A stretch of 64,000 nt of DNA from Hexactinellida sp. DTS-2022. Its lineage: Eukaryota > Porifera > Hexactinellida. The notes beneath the pieces were generated by a model. The model worked only from the letters and a program-made list of their open reading frames with translations, did not search any database and had not been told where the DNA came from. Of the stretch, positions 12,101-23,199 are shown piece after piece. The translations under genes and the position numbers were made by a program. How positions within the stretch are numbered: the stretch's first letter is position 1; each line of letters opens with the position of its first letter. The stretch covers positions 14,312,501 through 14,376,500 of the forward strand of contig JAPNXP010000001.1 in NCBI GenBank assembly GCA_028753945.1. The letters are read 5' to 3'.

Positions 12101-12579
12101 TTGCTAATAATACCACTTCATTGAGGGAAATACGCTTATATTATTTACCATCAGTCGGATTCAACAGCTGTACCAGCATCTTATCTCCAATTCAGTCCTG
12201 TTGTAATCTGGTATCTCTAGAGCTACTTGATATTCCATTCACCTCAGATGATATCAGCTGCTGGGACACTGCTATCCCCTATCTTCAGTCTCTTGTGGAA
12301 TTGAGTCTCATTGGTATCCCCTTGCAGGACACAGGACTAATGGAACTGTGCAAGAGTCTGTATAAACACCCAGCTATTCGTAGCTTACAGATCTACGTTT
12401 GCGGACTAACTTCCGACTCGTGTGAGCCTATTTTCATGCTTATTTCCACACTCCCGTATCTACGCCTACTGCAGTTATACAAGTCTGAGCTCTCTCTCCC
12501 CGATCCCAGCCCGCTACAGCTACTCCGGCAAACAGCAGAGCTATTCTCTGTTGAAGTGAAACTGATGGGAGATACCTAA
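9162..12579 (+). pseudogene. NLR immune receptor, copy A, frameshifted
   Basis: This is a NOD-like receptor with N-terminal death-fold-like region, NACHT ATPase, winged-helix region and LRRs. I start at 9162 rather than 9141: the seven upstream codons overlap a splice acceptor (AG at 9154-9155), and 9162 aligns with copy B's start. Walker A GNPGSGKT, Walker B LLLIIDGVDEF and sensor LLVTSRPG are intact. At 10797-10812 there are four CATC units where copy B has three (39986-39997). The 4-base gain shifts the frame and ends it at 10928. The rest continues in another frame (from about 10813) to 12579 without further breaks. The N-terminal third is only about 60% identical to copy B, the NACHT about 95%. 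The break looks recent, because downstream coding sequence is otherwise clean. Sequencing error in the repeat is possible. Confidence 0.88.
10797..10812 (+). repeat. (CATC)4 slippage tract causing the frameshift
   Basis: Four tandem CATC units here correspond to three in copy B at 39986-39997. The gain of one unit changes phase in the NLR reading frame, typical of polymerase slippage. Confidence 0.95.
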
Positions 12580-12890
12580 TGATATGAGTACCACATCCTC
12601 CCAATCTAGTTGTTCTAATTATGATTAACTTTATTCACGTGTATTGTATACTGACTCTATAGATTTAGAAATGTATTATCTATTTTTATTTCTGTTTGAA
12701 CAAATTAAAATCTTATACCCCTGTTTAATTCAATTATACATAGAAAAAGGGTATATACGTATTTTAATACTCTCTAATTTTATCTGTAAATTGTCAGATA
12801 TAATTCAAGTGAATATTTATCATCACTTAATTAGTGGGCGAATTTGCATGTTAATAATGTATTCATTTTAGAACACTTATTTTTCTATAC
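12580..12890. other. 3' flank of NLR copy A
   Basis: It aligns with 41753-42060 of unit B with indels. An ATTAAA at 12704-12709 is the only polyadenylation-like hexamer I see close to the stop; it is weakly supported. No gene is present. Confidence 0.4.
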
Positions 12891-13346
12891 CAGTGTTCTG
12901 CAAATTACATTTTGCGGCCGGCTGAATTTCAGACAATAATTTTTTTATAGAATCTCTTATGGATTTGAAGTTCCATGCAATAAAGCATATTAAAATGTTC
13001 CTAGGACCATTTTTCCACCGAAAACCTTTCAGGGACCAATTTTCCAAGGGGACCAAAATTTTCGTGACAGGCCTTTCAATTTATATTAAATATTTCGTTT
13101 CTATTCAGAGCCTAGTCTACTAATTTGGGCGTTGACATTTAATTTATAAACTATCATTATATTATACGTAATTTGTTTATTAGGGTTCTCCACCTTTTGA
13201 ACAATAAAACATTTAGTATACTATACTACTACATAAACCACCAAAATAAGTGATACACTAGGGAAATTTTCGATTTTTATTCTGGCCGGCACTGCTGTGG
13301 GCTATAGAAAATTGGCCTCGAGATTCAAAAAGGTTGCGGAACACTG
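12891..13346. mobile_element. hAT-type MITE (CAGTGTTC ends)
   Basis: Ends read CAGTGTTCTGCAA and, on the complement, CAGTGTTCCGCAA, a classic hAT terminus. Flanking 8-mers TTCTATAC and ATCTATTC match at 6 of 8 positions. Unit B near 42066 shows the empty site reading ATCTATTC, which supports the right-hand 8-mer as target. Confidence 0.75.
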
Positions 13347-13391
13347 ATCTATTCTGATCTATATATATTCTAACAAATATCCAAGACAAAT

Positions 13392-13744
13392 CAGGCGCGG
13401 CACATCCTTTTCAAAATTGGTACGGCGGAAGATTTATAATATTCTAAGTGGTACGGCGACGACAGACTACCAAGATATAAAATCGCATCAACTATTTAAT
13501 AGTCATTGTTCCCGTGTTGTCTACACCGTTAACCTTTCAATTGATGGTCGTAGCATCCGTATCCGTTGCACCACACATGAATTTGTACTTGTTTTTAGCG
13601 GTTTCAGTCCATTTCATTTTAGCATTGTGTGATAAAGCCCCCGATATTTGAAAATCTTTTGAAAATGAGCTGCGGCGACGCCGGACCACTCTGAAAAGTG
13701 GTATGGCGCTCGCCGTAGCTGCCGCAACGGGTATGCCGCCCCTG
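13392..13744. mobile_element. TIR element with 5-bp target duplication
   Basis: Imperfect inverted ends, CAGGCGCGGCACA and CAGGGGCGGCATA, are flanked by direct CAAAT at 13387-13391 and 13745-13749. A 5-bp rather than 8-bp duplication is unusual for hAT-like CAGG ends. Unit B shows uninterrupted AT-rich DNA at the equivalent place. No transposase is encoded. Confidence 0.6.
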
Positions 13745-13859
13745 CAAATATATTTAACCTCAGCACTCAATTTCTAATGCATTATTACTCAATTATTCTA
13801 TAAGAGAGCTAATTATCTTATCTATGTTTTAGATAAGCCAATTTCACAAAGTTAAATTG

Positions 13860-14135
13860 CATACTTGCCAACCTATAGCAAGTCTTTGGCGGGACGGAGG
13901 AATGAATTTTGGCGGGACATGGCGGGACAAAGAACATTAGTACATAAATAAGTGAAGTAGCTAGTAGTATTACTATTACTAGTTAATAATAATTTATATA
14001 CTATATATTCTATAATTAGAGTTCAAAATAGTCCTAATAATTGTAATAATTTGATTATCAACCTTGCTCCAATTGCATAAAACGAGACGTCCCGTCAAAA
14101 ATCTTTGCCAAAAAGCGGGACGGTTGGCAAGTATG
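13860..14135. mobile_element. MITE with CATACTTGCCAACC ends
   Basis: A perfect 14-bp TIR bounds 276 bp. Direct AAATTG flanks it at 13854-13859 and 14136-14141. If the element is taken to start two bases later, the flanks become an 8-bp AAATTGCA, so the duplication length is ambiguous. The interior carries repeated GGCGGGAC. The superfamily is not assigned. Confidence 0.7.
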
Positions 14136-14579
14136 AAATTGCAAGTACAAACCATTTATTACTCCCGATCTAATCCGAATTGATCAGTTCCTATTCAATA
14201 ATTATGTTCCGATTTGTGAAACACTCAAACCTCCGAGATCCGGACCTCTCAGACACGGACACCTCACTCAACCGGTCACACTTATTGGTGTAAAACCAAA
14301 CTAAATATGAATTCATTTAACCAGCGCTTTTTTTAGCTCTTTCGGCGCCCCACGCAAAAAGTATCTTGGCGTCCCGAGTTTTCCATCAAATACGAACTTA
14401 AGATGTAATTTTCGCTCCCTAAGCATGGCGCCCAAGCGGTTGCTTGTGTTGCGTGTGCCTAAAACCGGGCTTGCATTTAACCAATTATAGAGTTCAATCA
14501 CAAATTATATAGCAAATGCACATTATAATTGACCACAACCCGTTAAAAACAATTTTCGATTTTTGAATGAATCTAGATT

Positions 14580-16983
14580 ATTTAATCTCGTTTGTTGTGT
14601 GTGTCTACCAATGACATGAACCCTCCGCATGTCGTCACCTCGATCCTCTCTCCGTCTACCAACTCTCCTCTCTTGCGTAGCTCCACTTCTTGGTGCCCTT
14701 GTTCCAGGTGTAGTACTCGGGAAACTAGGGTACTTAATGCTCTTTGCAAAGCTGTCTTTGGTGCAGAGTTCAAAGAAGGCTGTCAGAGTAGTTGTTGGGG
14801 TGGGCCTTGTGCTCTCTCCAGGACGTTGGTTTCGGAGAACATCACCTCTGGCCGTTCTCCAGGTGCACTGCCAGGCCAACTACAGGCTGGAAGTGCTCGT
14901 GAGTGGGGTGTCGAGGTAGCGCAGCCTGCTTCGCTGCTGCCCACATACCTGGCATTCTGGAACTGGGCGATCTCGTCCACTGCCCTGAGCTGGTGTGGCT
15001 GCTCTTGGTGTCTCCCTGCTCTGTGCGCTGCAGTTCGAACACTACTGGGTCCGTTCCCTTCGTGACGTATTTCAGTACGGACTAGATGCTTTTGATGCTG
15101 CTGCAGATCTCCACGTTGGTGTGACAGTTGAACTGACGCAGCAGGAAGGGATTGTATGGCACTATCCACTGGTTGGTGACCTCCTGTCTATCTGCTGGAC
15201 ATACTGGCGCATATTTGTAGTGCCTGTGCTGCGGCCGTTATCTGGCTTGCGGCGGCGGTATATTTGGGTAGCTGTCGTTTCCTTGCTCTGTGCATTGGAG
15301 GAACTGCTTGGGGAAACCCTTGGTGCACTGACCCTCGACCATGCAGGGAGAGTTCTTGTTTAGAGTGCCGCATGGACCGTGAATCATATGAGATAGGACC
15401 AGTTTGTGGAGCGTCATGTCATTAGTCTCAACGGGGATCTTCGCTGAGATGACCAGGTAAATTTCTTCAGGCCTGCATATAAATTGCATATAAAATTAAC
15501 CTCCCAAAGGTTGTGCAACTTTTCTGTGATGAATAATTTGATTAATGTACATATATACCTAAACTTATCCTCCGGAACCAGCCAGGTGAGGATGTGAGCA
15601 TGAGGAAGACCACGTTTCTGGTACTCGATTGAATACAGCCATGCCCGGAGTTTGCCGAATGCGTCTTTCTTGATCAGATTTATCATTTTTTTAAGTTTGC
15701 ATGTCATTGTGTTGAATAAGTCAGCCCTCCCATGCATCGTACGTGTGCCATGGCATCGCACTGTTTCGCATGCATGTACCTCGGCCCACCTGTGTGTGTA
15801 GCTGGGAGCACCACCCTCTGGCCGACTTGGCCATAATCTCCATCTGCTGCCAGCAGGCTGTATCGGAGCCTCGCTAGCTTCCGTCCTGAGGGTCTGCTGC
15901 TCGCGATCTTGCAGCAGGCATCTACCAAGTACTGCTGGAAGAGACGCGCACCCTGTAGCAGGTAGTTTCCGTCCCTGACCATCATGTGTAAGCAGTAATA
16001 CTGCTGCTGTGTTACTTACGCCCGTTTCTCCTCTGCATGTAGATGTGGTAGCCATCAGTGCCATATGGGAACAGCAGCGGGTATTGCAGCGGGTCGTATC
16101 CTGGGTGCAGCTCGAGATACGCTTGAGGTGGCCATCCTTGAGGCGAATGACGATGTCTCTGTTCTCTGTTGACTCAATAGACATGAAGATTGCCACTTAT
16201 GCAGCCTTCTGGGGATTGTAGCGTCGCTCGTGTTCGCCCTGGGGCATAGGCGTCATGAATTCAAAAGTCCATCCTTCAGGCCTCCTGGAAATTCAGGGTA
16301 AACTCCGGGTAAACTCCGGATAGACTATTACATAGGGGCAACGCTTCCGGGCCGTCCGGACATTTCTGGGCACCCGGGCGGGTTACAACGCCTATGCCCC
16401 GGGCGTCTGTCCTCTCGGATCACGATCTTTCGCTCTTCGATGTTTCCCTCCTCGGTTATTTCCTTTGCCGTATTGAGCTCACGAATATAGTGTTATTGTG
16501 GTGGAAACAATCGGTGAGGTTTCTGATGATCTCTTGACTGAGGACTCGTCCGTCCCTAACTGAAGCCTGCTCTGCGAAGGTGTCCAGAAAGTAGACCTGC
16601 AGAAACTTTGGTTGAGCTTCCTCAAGTGGAAGAAGGCTGCCAATACGGTGAAACACCTGCAAATAATAGTAATCATGTTCGCGAACGTGACGTAATGTTC
16701 GTACCTGGCCTTGAATCCTGAAGCTGGGGTTCCAGACCTGTGCGGAGGCATCCTGGCGGCCGAAGCTAGTCATAGAGAAGCAGCCGTTGTCTATAGCTGC
16801 GATGTAGCTGCGAGTCATATTTGCTAGCAGCAGTGTATACCGTAGTTTGGACTGAGCACAACCCACTTGCGTGGATGAGGAAACAGAAGGACACCAGAGG
16901 CAGGTATGCCGGTGGATTCTCGAGCTAGAACCCATAAACCACGTTGTGATACCGGAAGGGTTGCTGAAAACCTCGCAGCCCAT
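14580..16983 (-). pseudogene. Helitron Rep N-terminal half, unit A
   Basis: Minus-strand fragments appear in order. 16983-16456 carries SFRIQGQV then HRIGSLLPLEEAQPKFLQVY, a conserved Helitron block. 16196-15414 carries the Helitron_like_N region, with DLFNTMTC then DAFGKLRAWLYSIEYQKRGL and PHAHILTWLVPED. 15489-15188 has GPCGTLNKNSPC and CTKGFPKQFLQCTEQGNDSYP. 15169-14523 continues towards the linker. Helitrons are rolling-circle DNA transposons; this part contains the HUH nuclease region, of which PHAH lies in the upstream block. Stops and shifts show it is dead, and the helicase half is absent. It abuts unit-shared DNA at about 14575. The unit B Helitron (49226-51481) is homologous. Confidence 0.85.
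16241..16400. mobile_element. Short inverted-repeat insertion in Helitron relic
   Basis: A perfect 13-bp inverted repeat, GGGGCATAGGCGT, bounds 160 bp. A further CGCCC/GGGCG pairing flanks it with one base of slippage. No clear target duplication is seen. It lies between two Helitron Rep blocks with GC-rich, repetitive content, so it is probably a small MITE. Confidence 0.5.
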
Positions 16984-17159
16984 CAGCTAATCAGATGTCT
17001 GACAGGTGAGACAACGTAGTTAACGACGACGTAGAGTACTTTGTAGGAATGTTTACATTTTGAATAGGGAATATTTAGATGGCTAAGGTAGTGAGTTCCC
17101 GGATTGAGTAAAGAAGATATTGGAAGCAAATAGGAACGACAAGATGACGACAGACACAC

Positions 17160-17900
17160 GGTATACTTGGTTCAGGCCACTTTAGAAGTTTTTCGGCCTT
17201 AAGATTAGAAATGGAATCTTGTATATACGAAAATGGATAGTCATACCAGCTTCCTTACGCGATGAGATTTCCGAAACTATGGAGACATGCAACGCACAAT
17301 TCATGAGTTCACAATGAGATTTTATTGGCGTGTCATGTATACGGACACCGAGAGTGTATGCAAGCGGTGTATGGTTTGTTTAAAGAAGAAGAGATCGTAA
17401 TTCCCAAAACAACCCTTAATCCCATCAAGTTGAGTTGAGAGCTTCCCCAAATTGACGTCGCGACCCTAAACGTGGAAAAAGGACTTATATTGTGGATTTA
17501 TTCTCCAAATACATCGAGGCTATGCTATTCCGATGAGGAACAAAATCGCCAGGGCATTGTAGAATCCTTAGATTCCGGGTGGCTATTGTGGCATGGGTAT
17601 CCTGTCACGATTCTTTCGTACCAGGGCTTGAACGTGGATGTGCATATAGTACGACGGTCATGTCACAGCTTGGTATCCAGAAGTGTCATTCCACACCATA
17701 TCACCCCCAAGGGATGGTGAGCATTCAGTCTTGCAAACAATCCTTGAGTTGTCAGCTCGCGGGAAAGGAATGATTTGGACCGATTGGCCAAAATTACTAC
17801 AGGAAACCGGTTTCATCCACAATGCACAGATAAGCGCTAGTACGGGTGTTACACCTAACGAGGTCATGTTCGGAACGCGTTTGCAACAAGGTTGATGTCA
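17160..17900 (+). pseudogene. Gypsy integrase fragment (plus strand)
   Basis: Plus-strand translation, with several shifts, gives a zinc-binding tail region (FYWRVMYTDTESVCKRCMVC near 17310-17390). The integrase core follows (IVDLFSKYIEAMLF near 17490-17530, STPYHPQG near 17690-17720, TGVTPNEVMFGTRL near 17840-17880). This is the Ty3/Gypsy zinc finger plus DDE-core order. The second catalytic aspartate region is altered, and stops interrupt every frame. Upstream RT is not adjacent. Confidence 0.8.
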
Positions 17901-18463
17901 CCCTCTCTCTTGGAGAACCGATACTTCACGAGCCCGCGGGAGTATTGTGAGGTATCTAAGGAGAGAGGGAGAGCCTACTTTCGAGAGAGTGGCTGCGAAC
18001 ACGGATTCAGGTAGGGAGAAATGAAAGAGAGCTACGATAGGGGATAAAAGTATCTGTAAACTCATCCGGGAATTGGGTACTCATAAAGACGAAGCGTGAA
18101 CCGATTCACTGTCGCCCGTTTACCGCGGACCTTGGAGAGTACTTAAGAGAAGCGGAGTTAACGTACACCTCAAGGTCCCGTGTGTAGAGAGAGCTCGCGT
18201 GGTACATTTGAATAGGTGCAAATACTCCCCACCACCTGCGAATGAGAATGGGGGCAGTACAGGTCATATAACCTGGATAACCCCAGCTCGAGTGACATTC
18301 AGGGCTCACACTCGGACGCTGAAGAAGTTGGGACTACCTTAGAAGCGACGAAAGCGTCCCGATACCAGAGCAAGAACACAGAAGGTCTTCTAGGCAACAC
18401 AGAGTCCCCAATCGTTTTAGCGAATGGTTGTGCATTAGTGAACAGCCCTGCCAGTAGCTCTTT

Positions 18464-18620
18464 GAAGGGGGAGTGATGTAACGATGTTATATCTATTATA
18501 CGCCCATTAGTTTAGTAAAGTTAGTATAATTTATTACTTATAGTTCACCTATAGTCGGTAACAACAATTTAGGATTTAGGCTTCTTAACTGTGTTCTAAT
18601 AGTTAATATACAGTCATAAC
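18464..18620 (+). mobile_element. Gypsy polypurine tract and probable 3' LTR start
   Basis: After the integrase region, a purine run GAAGGGGGAGTGA is followed directly by TGTAACGATG at 18476. A polypurine tract followed by TG is the usual junction of an internal region with a 3' LTR. The LTR's right end and a matching 5' LTR are not found, so its length is a guess. Confidence 0.45.
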
Positions 18621-18771
18621 TTATGATCCATGTTTCATATGTCACAGACGTTAAAGGCTATCTGCAAGTTGAAGAAGTTAACTTTTATAGAATCGGGAAT
18701 GTTCCCGAGAGGGTCTCTCTAGTCGATCTTTGGAGTATCAGGGGAACTCTCCTCGCTATCCGCTTGAGTCT

Positions 18772-18835
18772 GAGAGTCGAGAGGGTGTGGCTCTCGACTC
18801 TCCTACCAGCCGGACTGTGTTTGTCCTGCTGGTAG
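18772..18835. repeat. Two adjacent perfect hairpins
   Basis: The first has a 12-bp stem GAGAGTCGAGAG with a 7-base loop (18772-18802). Immediately after comes an 8-bp stem CTACCAGC with a 17-base loop (18803-18835). No open frame crosses them cleanly. Function unknown. Confidence 0.6.
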
Positions 18836-18849
18836 AAGCGTATGCACAG

Positions 18850-20870
18850 GTGCTCAGGCTCTGGGACCTGCCACTTCTAGTTGGTCCCGCTAGGCTTGCA
18901 GGCTAGTTTGGTGAAAGATCCGACTCGCCTGACTGCAGAATTTTGTGCAGCGCTTCTCCGCTCTTTTCTCCCTGCACGTAGTTAGTGATGGTTTTGAGCA
19001 TAAGGAATGTGACGTATAGCTGCTCCACTGATTTGTCTGCAATCCGCATGCAGTCCGTAGCCAGGCTGAGAATAGGCAGCAGAGAGGTATTATCCTTAAC
19101 AGGGAGAGTAGAGCGCTTAATTCTAACTTCTTTCTCCAGGAAACTCTTCGGCTGCTGGAGTTTGCCAGTATGACCTCGCAGCTGTTCTCCTCTTTGGTCT
19201 GCAACATGAGTCCGGACAGCGGACCGGAGCTCTTCTGCTGATTTCTAGCTGCATTCCAAATGCCGGGAGCTCTGGGAACCCAGCAACGACCAGCAGATGG
19301 AATATGCAGGTGGGGTCTGGCGTATTTGGGAGGGGCTCCAGGTGTTTGTGGAGGTTGTACGCATATGCGTGCATCCAGTCCTCCGAGGCTAGTGGCTCGT
19401 GCAGGTAGTGCCTACAGTGGGGCTGTGGGGGTCTGTATTAGCTGTGTTTCTGTAGGAACACATTGCAGTGGTTTGTGAGGAAGTGGATATAGGCAACCCC
19501 GGAGGGGGCGAGGAGACAGGGGCGCATATTCGGGTTTATACTGAAGATGACCTCGTAAACAAGCTGAGGGTCTACTCTACAGATGAAGCGGAGCAAGCAG
19601 CGATACGGACAGGAGTTGGGTCTTCTCATAGTTCTTAAGAAACGGCGATCGTATAACGTAAGCAGGAAAGCCAGCACCTCGTTACAGATCACCGTCTGGA
19701 TATAAATGTCCGCAGAGCTCCAACGGGCGTGACCAGGATAAATGGGCGTGAGACCCCCAGCGGGCGTAGGTTGCGGGTAAGATTCTCCTCGCAGAACTTA
19801 AGCTGAGATTCTATGAAGTCCGAGGGACCGCTCTTGTCCTTAGAAGGAGACTGTTCGTCTGATCCCAAAATACCATTTTGGGAGAATCAAAACTTTAAGA
19901 CTCAATCTTTCAGTTTTATCTGACATTCCATTTGCTTCCTCCTTAACAACAGCCTTCTCTTCAGGAATGCTAATCTCCGATATTCCATTCTCCCTCACTT
20001 CTTCAGTTCTGTTCCTCCTTACTGGTATCCGCTGCCAGCTGTGTTTCTGTACCACAGTTGAGAGTAGGCTCTGCAACAGGTTATGTTGTACAGTAGAAAC
20101 AAGCAATTTCTAGTTAACACTCGTCTTTTGCTCAGAAGTTTGTACCTTAGTTTCTCTCTCTCCGATCTCCTCTTTTTTTCGGTCCTTCTTCGCCCTTTCT
20201 CCTTCTTGTCGCCTTTCCCCCTCGCTCCTCCTCCCGCCTCTTCTGCTCTCTCTGCTTAACCGCCTCCACTCCGGGGCGTGTGGACTGATCAGTTCCCTGC
20301 GCAGCCACGAATAGCAGAATAGCCGAGTTTGTGCACTGCTCCTGCTCTCGCTGCTGTGTTCTGATGCGCGCGGAGAGCTGGAGAGAGGGAGTGGAACTGG
20401 ATCAGACTGACACTCCCCAAGCATTCCTACTTTTAGAGTCGTTACTACTCAGTTCTTCTGGCTTTTCTCTTTTCATCGCCAGCCTGTTTTCAGCTATTTT
20501 GTAGAGCAACCGAGTAAGCTGGTGCTCGTGAATAAATGAAAAGTCAAAGTCGTTCCAAATGTTATTGAATAGATGGTGCAGGATCGAGAGTGGAAATTTC
20601 AAGTTTCGAGGCGCTTTTGAAATATACAGTATTTGGAATCATTTTGATCCAAAGTCCAGAGGAAAGCTTCTTTGTCAGACTGTAGAAAGATTCTATCACT
20701 CGACTCTCCAGCTCCAGGCCGCACCCATCCAGACTCCCTACGTAATGTGACGGTATTTCGGTGTAGTCACTGAAACAGGCGGTCAGGTATACAGAGAGGA
20801 TGTGGTGAGACTCGCTGTCAAGAGGACTCCGGGTGCGAATAGAAAAAAATCGCGAGTAAAGTTGTACGTC
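18850..20870 (-). pseudogene. Unrecognised decayed coding-like sequence
   Basis: GC-richer than the surroundings, with long minus-strand frames of protein-like composition that must be joined across shifts. Blocks include 21068-20562 (its part below 20870), a Lys/Glu/Arg-rich probable coiled coil at 20110-20300, 19860-19700 (GPSDFIESQLKFCEENL), 19692-19438 and 19130-18910 (LEKEVRIKRSTLP and EQLYVTFLMLKTI). I do not recognise a family. It could be a host gene fragment carried by a mobile element or a decayed processed copy. It is absent from unit B. Confidence 0.4.
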
Positions 20871-21070
20871 AGACTCCGATTTTTCGTCTAGTTGCATGTT
20901 AATCTCTTCTTCCCAACGGGGTGGTAACAAACGAGGTCTATTTTTGACAGGTGGCACATCATCTCCAACATAAATTGCATGTTCGCACCTTTCTGTCTTC
21001 CCTGGTCTTTCATCAAATGTTGACTCGTATTCGCCAATGAGCTGATTTATGGCTTGTCTTTGCATCAATG
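20870..21070 (-). pseudogene. Gypsy RT N-terminal fragment
   Basis: The minus-strand frame contains FDERPGKTERCEHAI and PPVKNRPRLLPP followed by WEEEINMQL, the linker that leads into Gypsy RT. The catalytic RT core does not follow; sequence changes to the unrecognised block near 20870, so the element is truncated there. Confidence 0.75.
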
Positions 21071-21093
21071 GTATATCACAGTTAATAACTTCC

Positions 21094-21480
21094 CTATGCT
21101 GACTTCCGGTCTTGGCCTCTTCTAGACTCGACCTTACTACTCGGGCTCTCTCTAAAGGATCGCCCCCAGTCGCTCTTGCGAGGATAGGCAGCTTGGTTCT
21201 CCCTAACTCTACTACACCTGACTTCCAGTCGAATACAACACTTTTGCATAAACTGTCGTCCCAAGAGGAGCGTTTGTTCGTCTCCCCTAAGCACTTGGCT
21301 ACGTTCCACCTGGTTCTTGTCTCCTAATACATTGATAATACACTGACCGGAGTTTGCATACTCCGTAAACTTGTCCACCTGTAGCCACTAGTTTGTGTTG
21401 CAACCCCAATCTGTTCATACTCTTCATGTCCATTACGCTGATCCTCGCACCGGTGTCAAAGAGTGCGCGGGTAGTGACCC
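21094..21480 (-). pseudogene. Gypsy aspartic protease fragment
   Basis: Minus-strand translation near 21480-21440 reads ALFDTGARISVMD, with the DTG active-site triad of a retropepsin. Further along (21378-21094) comes LLLGRQFMQKCCI, the typical later strand. It lies between the zinc knuckle and the RT linker, in the correct gag-pro-RT order. Confidence 0.75.
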
Positions 21481-21572
21481 CGGCTATTTATATTGCGATT
21501 GTCGCTGCCTCTTCGCTCCACTGTCCATTGCCGTCTACCTTAAATATTATCCGCGGATAGCCAGACGAACCC

Positions 21573-21761
21573 TTATGCCCTTTTGGTAACTACTCCCCCT
21601 ACAGTGGTTCGCACTGTCTTCCCGCCTATGGCATTTTCGCACTTTCTGTCTGGACAGGTTCTCCATCCATGGTTCATTTTTCCGCAGGTGAAGCATTTGG
21701 AATATGTCTTAGCTTCCCGAAGGAAGCACCTTTTTTCTAGGGAGTTCTCTGTGAGCACCAA
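21573..21761 (-). pseudogene. Gypsy gag zinc knuckle
   Basis: The frame contains CFTCGKMNHGWRTCPDRKC, a CCHC knuckle (C-x2-C-x4-H-x4-C) as in retroelement nucleocapsids. The frame ends close to the start of the protease region. Further gag-like sequence up to about 22200 is too broken to define. Confidence 0.75.
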
Positions 21762-22514
21762 ACTTTACATACTTCATGGTTCATATGTCATATCGCTTCC
21801 TTCGGATTCCACCGATAGGGGCTCACTGTGCGTCATCTCCGTCTTTCTGATAATCTCTCCACTTGCCGCCGGTCGGGCCCCGTGATCTAGTGCCAATCCT
21901 TTTTGTCGTAAAGTAGACTGTACTAGTGTTACAAATTCCCTCGCCTCTTTTTCAGTGCATTCTTCTCTCCCTTTGACCCAGGTCTTGTTCGCTGATTGAA
22001 TTTGTTCTGGGAGTTCTCCTACTAGAGCTGAACAGGCCGCCAGGTTAGGTTGCCCGGATCGTTTTGCTTGCTTTCTGAGCTCTTCAAAAAATAATTCTAT
22101 TCTGGAACCTCCAGCCTATTGCATTTTTCGGAATTGTAACATCGCTTCGAACTGGTCAATCGGTGGATCCAGGCTTGTATTTAGTATGGAAAAGCGGCTT
22201 CAGAGTGTCTTCTATAATTCATTTAGTTTAAATTTAGTTTTAGTTAGTCGTTCCCCGCACCACCGTGTCCCTATCCCAATCTCAACCCCTCAACCTCACG
22301 CCACCACACCTGATGAACGCGACATACGATTTACCGGATAAGCTACCCTACTTCGACCCCTTGATCTCCTGCTGCTGGATACAACTGAGGAGCGCTTGCT
22401 CAATCTCTCCCTGTTTGAAGCTACCACTCTCTCCTTAATGACAACACAGCACAGTCAAACCCCGTCGCTTCCTCCTACCTTGACTGAGGAACCTACTCCT
22501 CCTGCTTCCCCCCT

Positions 22515-23027
22515 TTGAAGCTTCCGCCGCCGCCGCTCGTAATCCTACGCATGCGCCATCTGCCGATGGCGTCCTCAACGCCTATCAAATCTCGGCCGAC
22601 CCGCATGCTTGTGGACCCAGTACCAGCAGTAGCAGTAGCAGCAGCATACATGGCGCATGAGCAGTACCAGGACCAGATGGAGGTGCTATACTCCCCACTG
22701 AGTCCCCAGCAGCCCCGCGTACGCCTGCATACAATGTTTATCCACCTCACCTTACTCTCGGCCACCGAACACAACTACCGTTGGCCCATTAACACCCGTT
22801 TGACGTATCAAACTACCCTCTCCTATAAGAAGGATATTCCTACTAGCCTTCGCGAGACGTTTGCCAGTTGGCTACACGATTCAACGCTCACAGCTGCCTG
22901 CACGAGCTTGCCCGGACACCCGCTGCCGCCTACCGGGCGACTAACCAGCCTGCTACACTCAGTCTCAACAGCTGTCGAGGAGGCCTGCTTCAGACATCAG
23001 CTGTGTTATACCCAGTGTTCTCGCTAG
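22515..23027 (+). pseudogene. N-terminal region of the Penelope-like ORF, unit A
   Basis: A 170-residue open frame is rich in Pro, Ser and Thr with no motif I can name. Its frame ends where AT-rich sequence interrupts it. Unit B's N-terminal segment (about 56960-57480) is not obviously the same portion, so the two copies may keep different parts of a longer N-terminus. Confidence 0.4.
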
Positions 23028-23199
23028 GCCTCTATCAAAAGGAACATGCCCTTCTTGAAAGCTATTGTACCCTTTATTCACATGTTGTGAGTGGGCATGT
23101 ACCCTTTGAGTCAATATTAGTATTTGAAGGTTTCATTAAATCATTGACATTAAGTATTATCTCGCACTCATGTACCCTTACAACGAAAGATCCTGGCGA

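Noticed and set aside
14592-15363. Long plus-strand frames in 14.6-15.4 kb
   Set aside because: They are antisense to the Helitron Rep relic, whose minus-strand motifs are clear.
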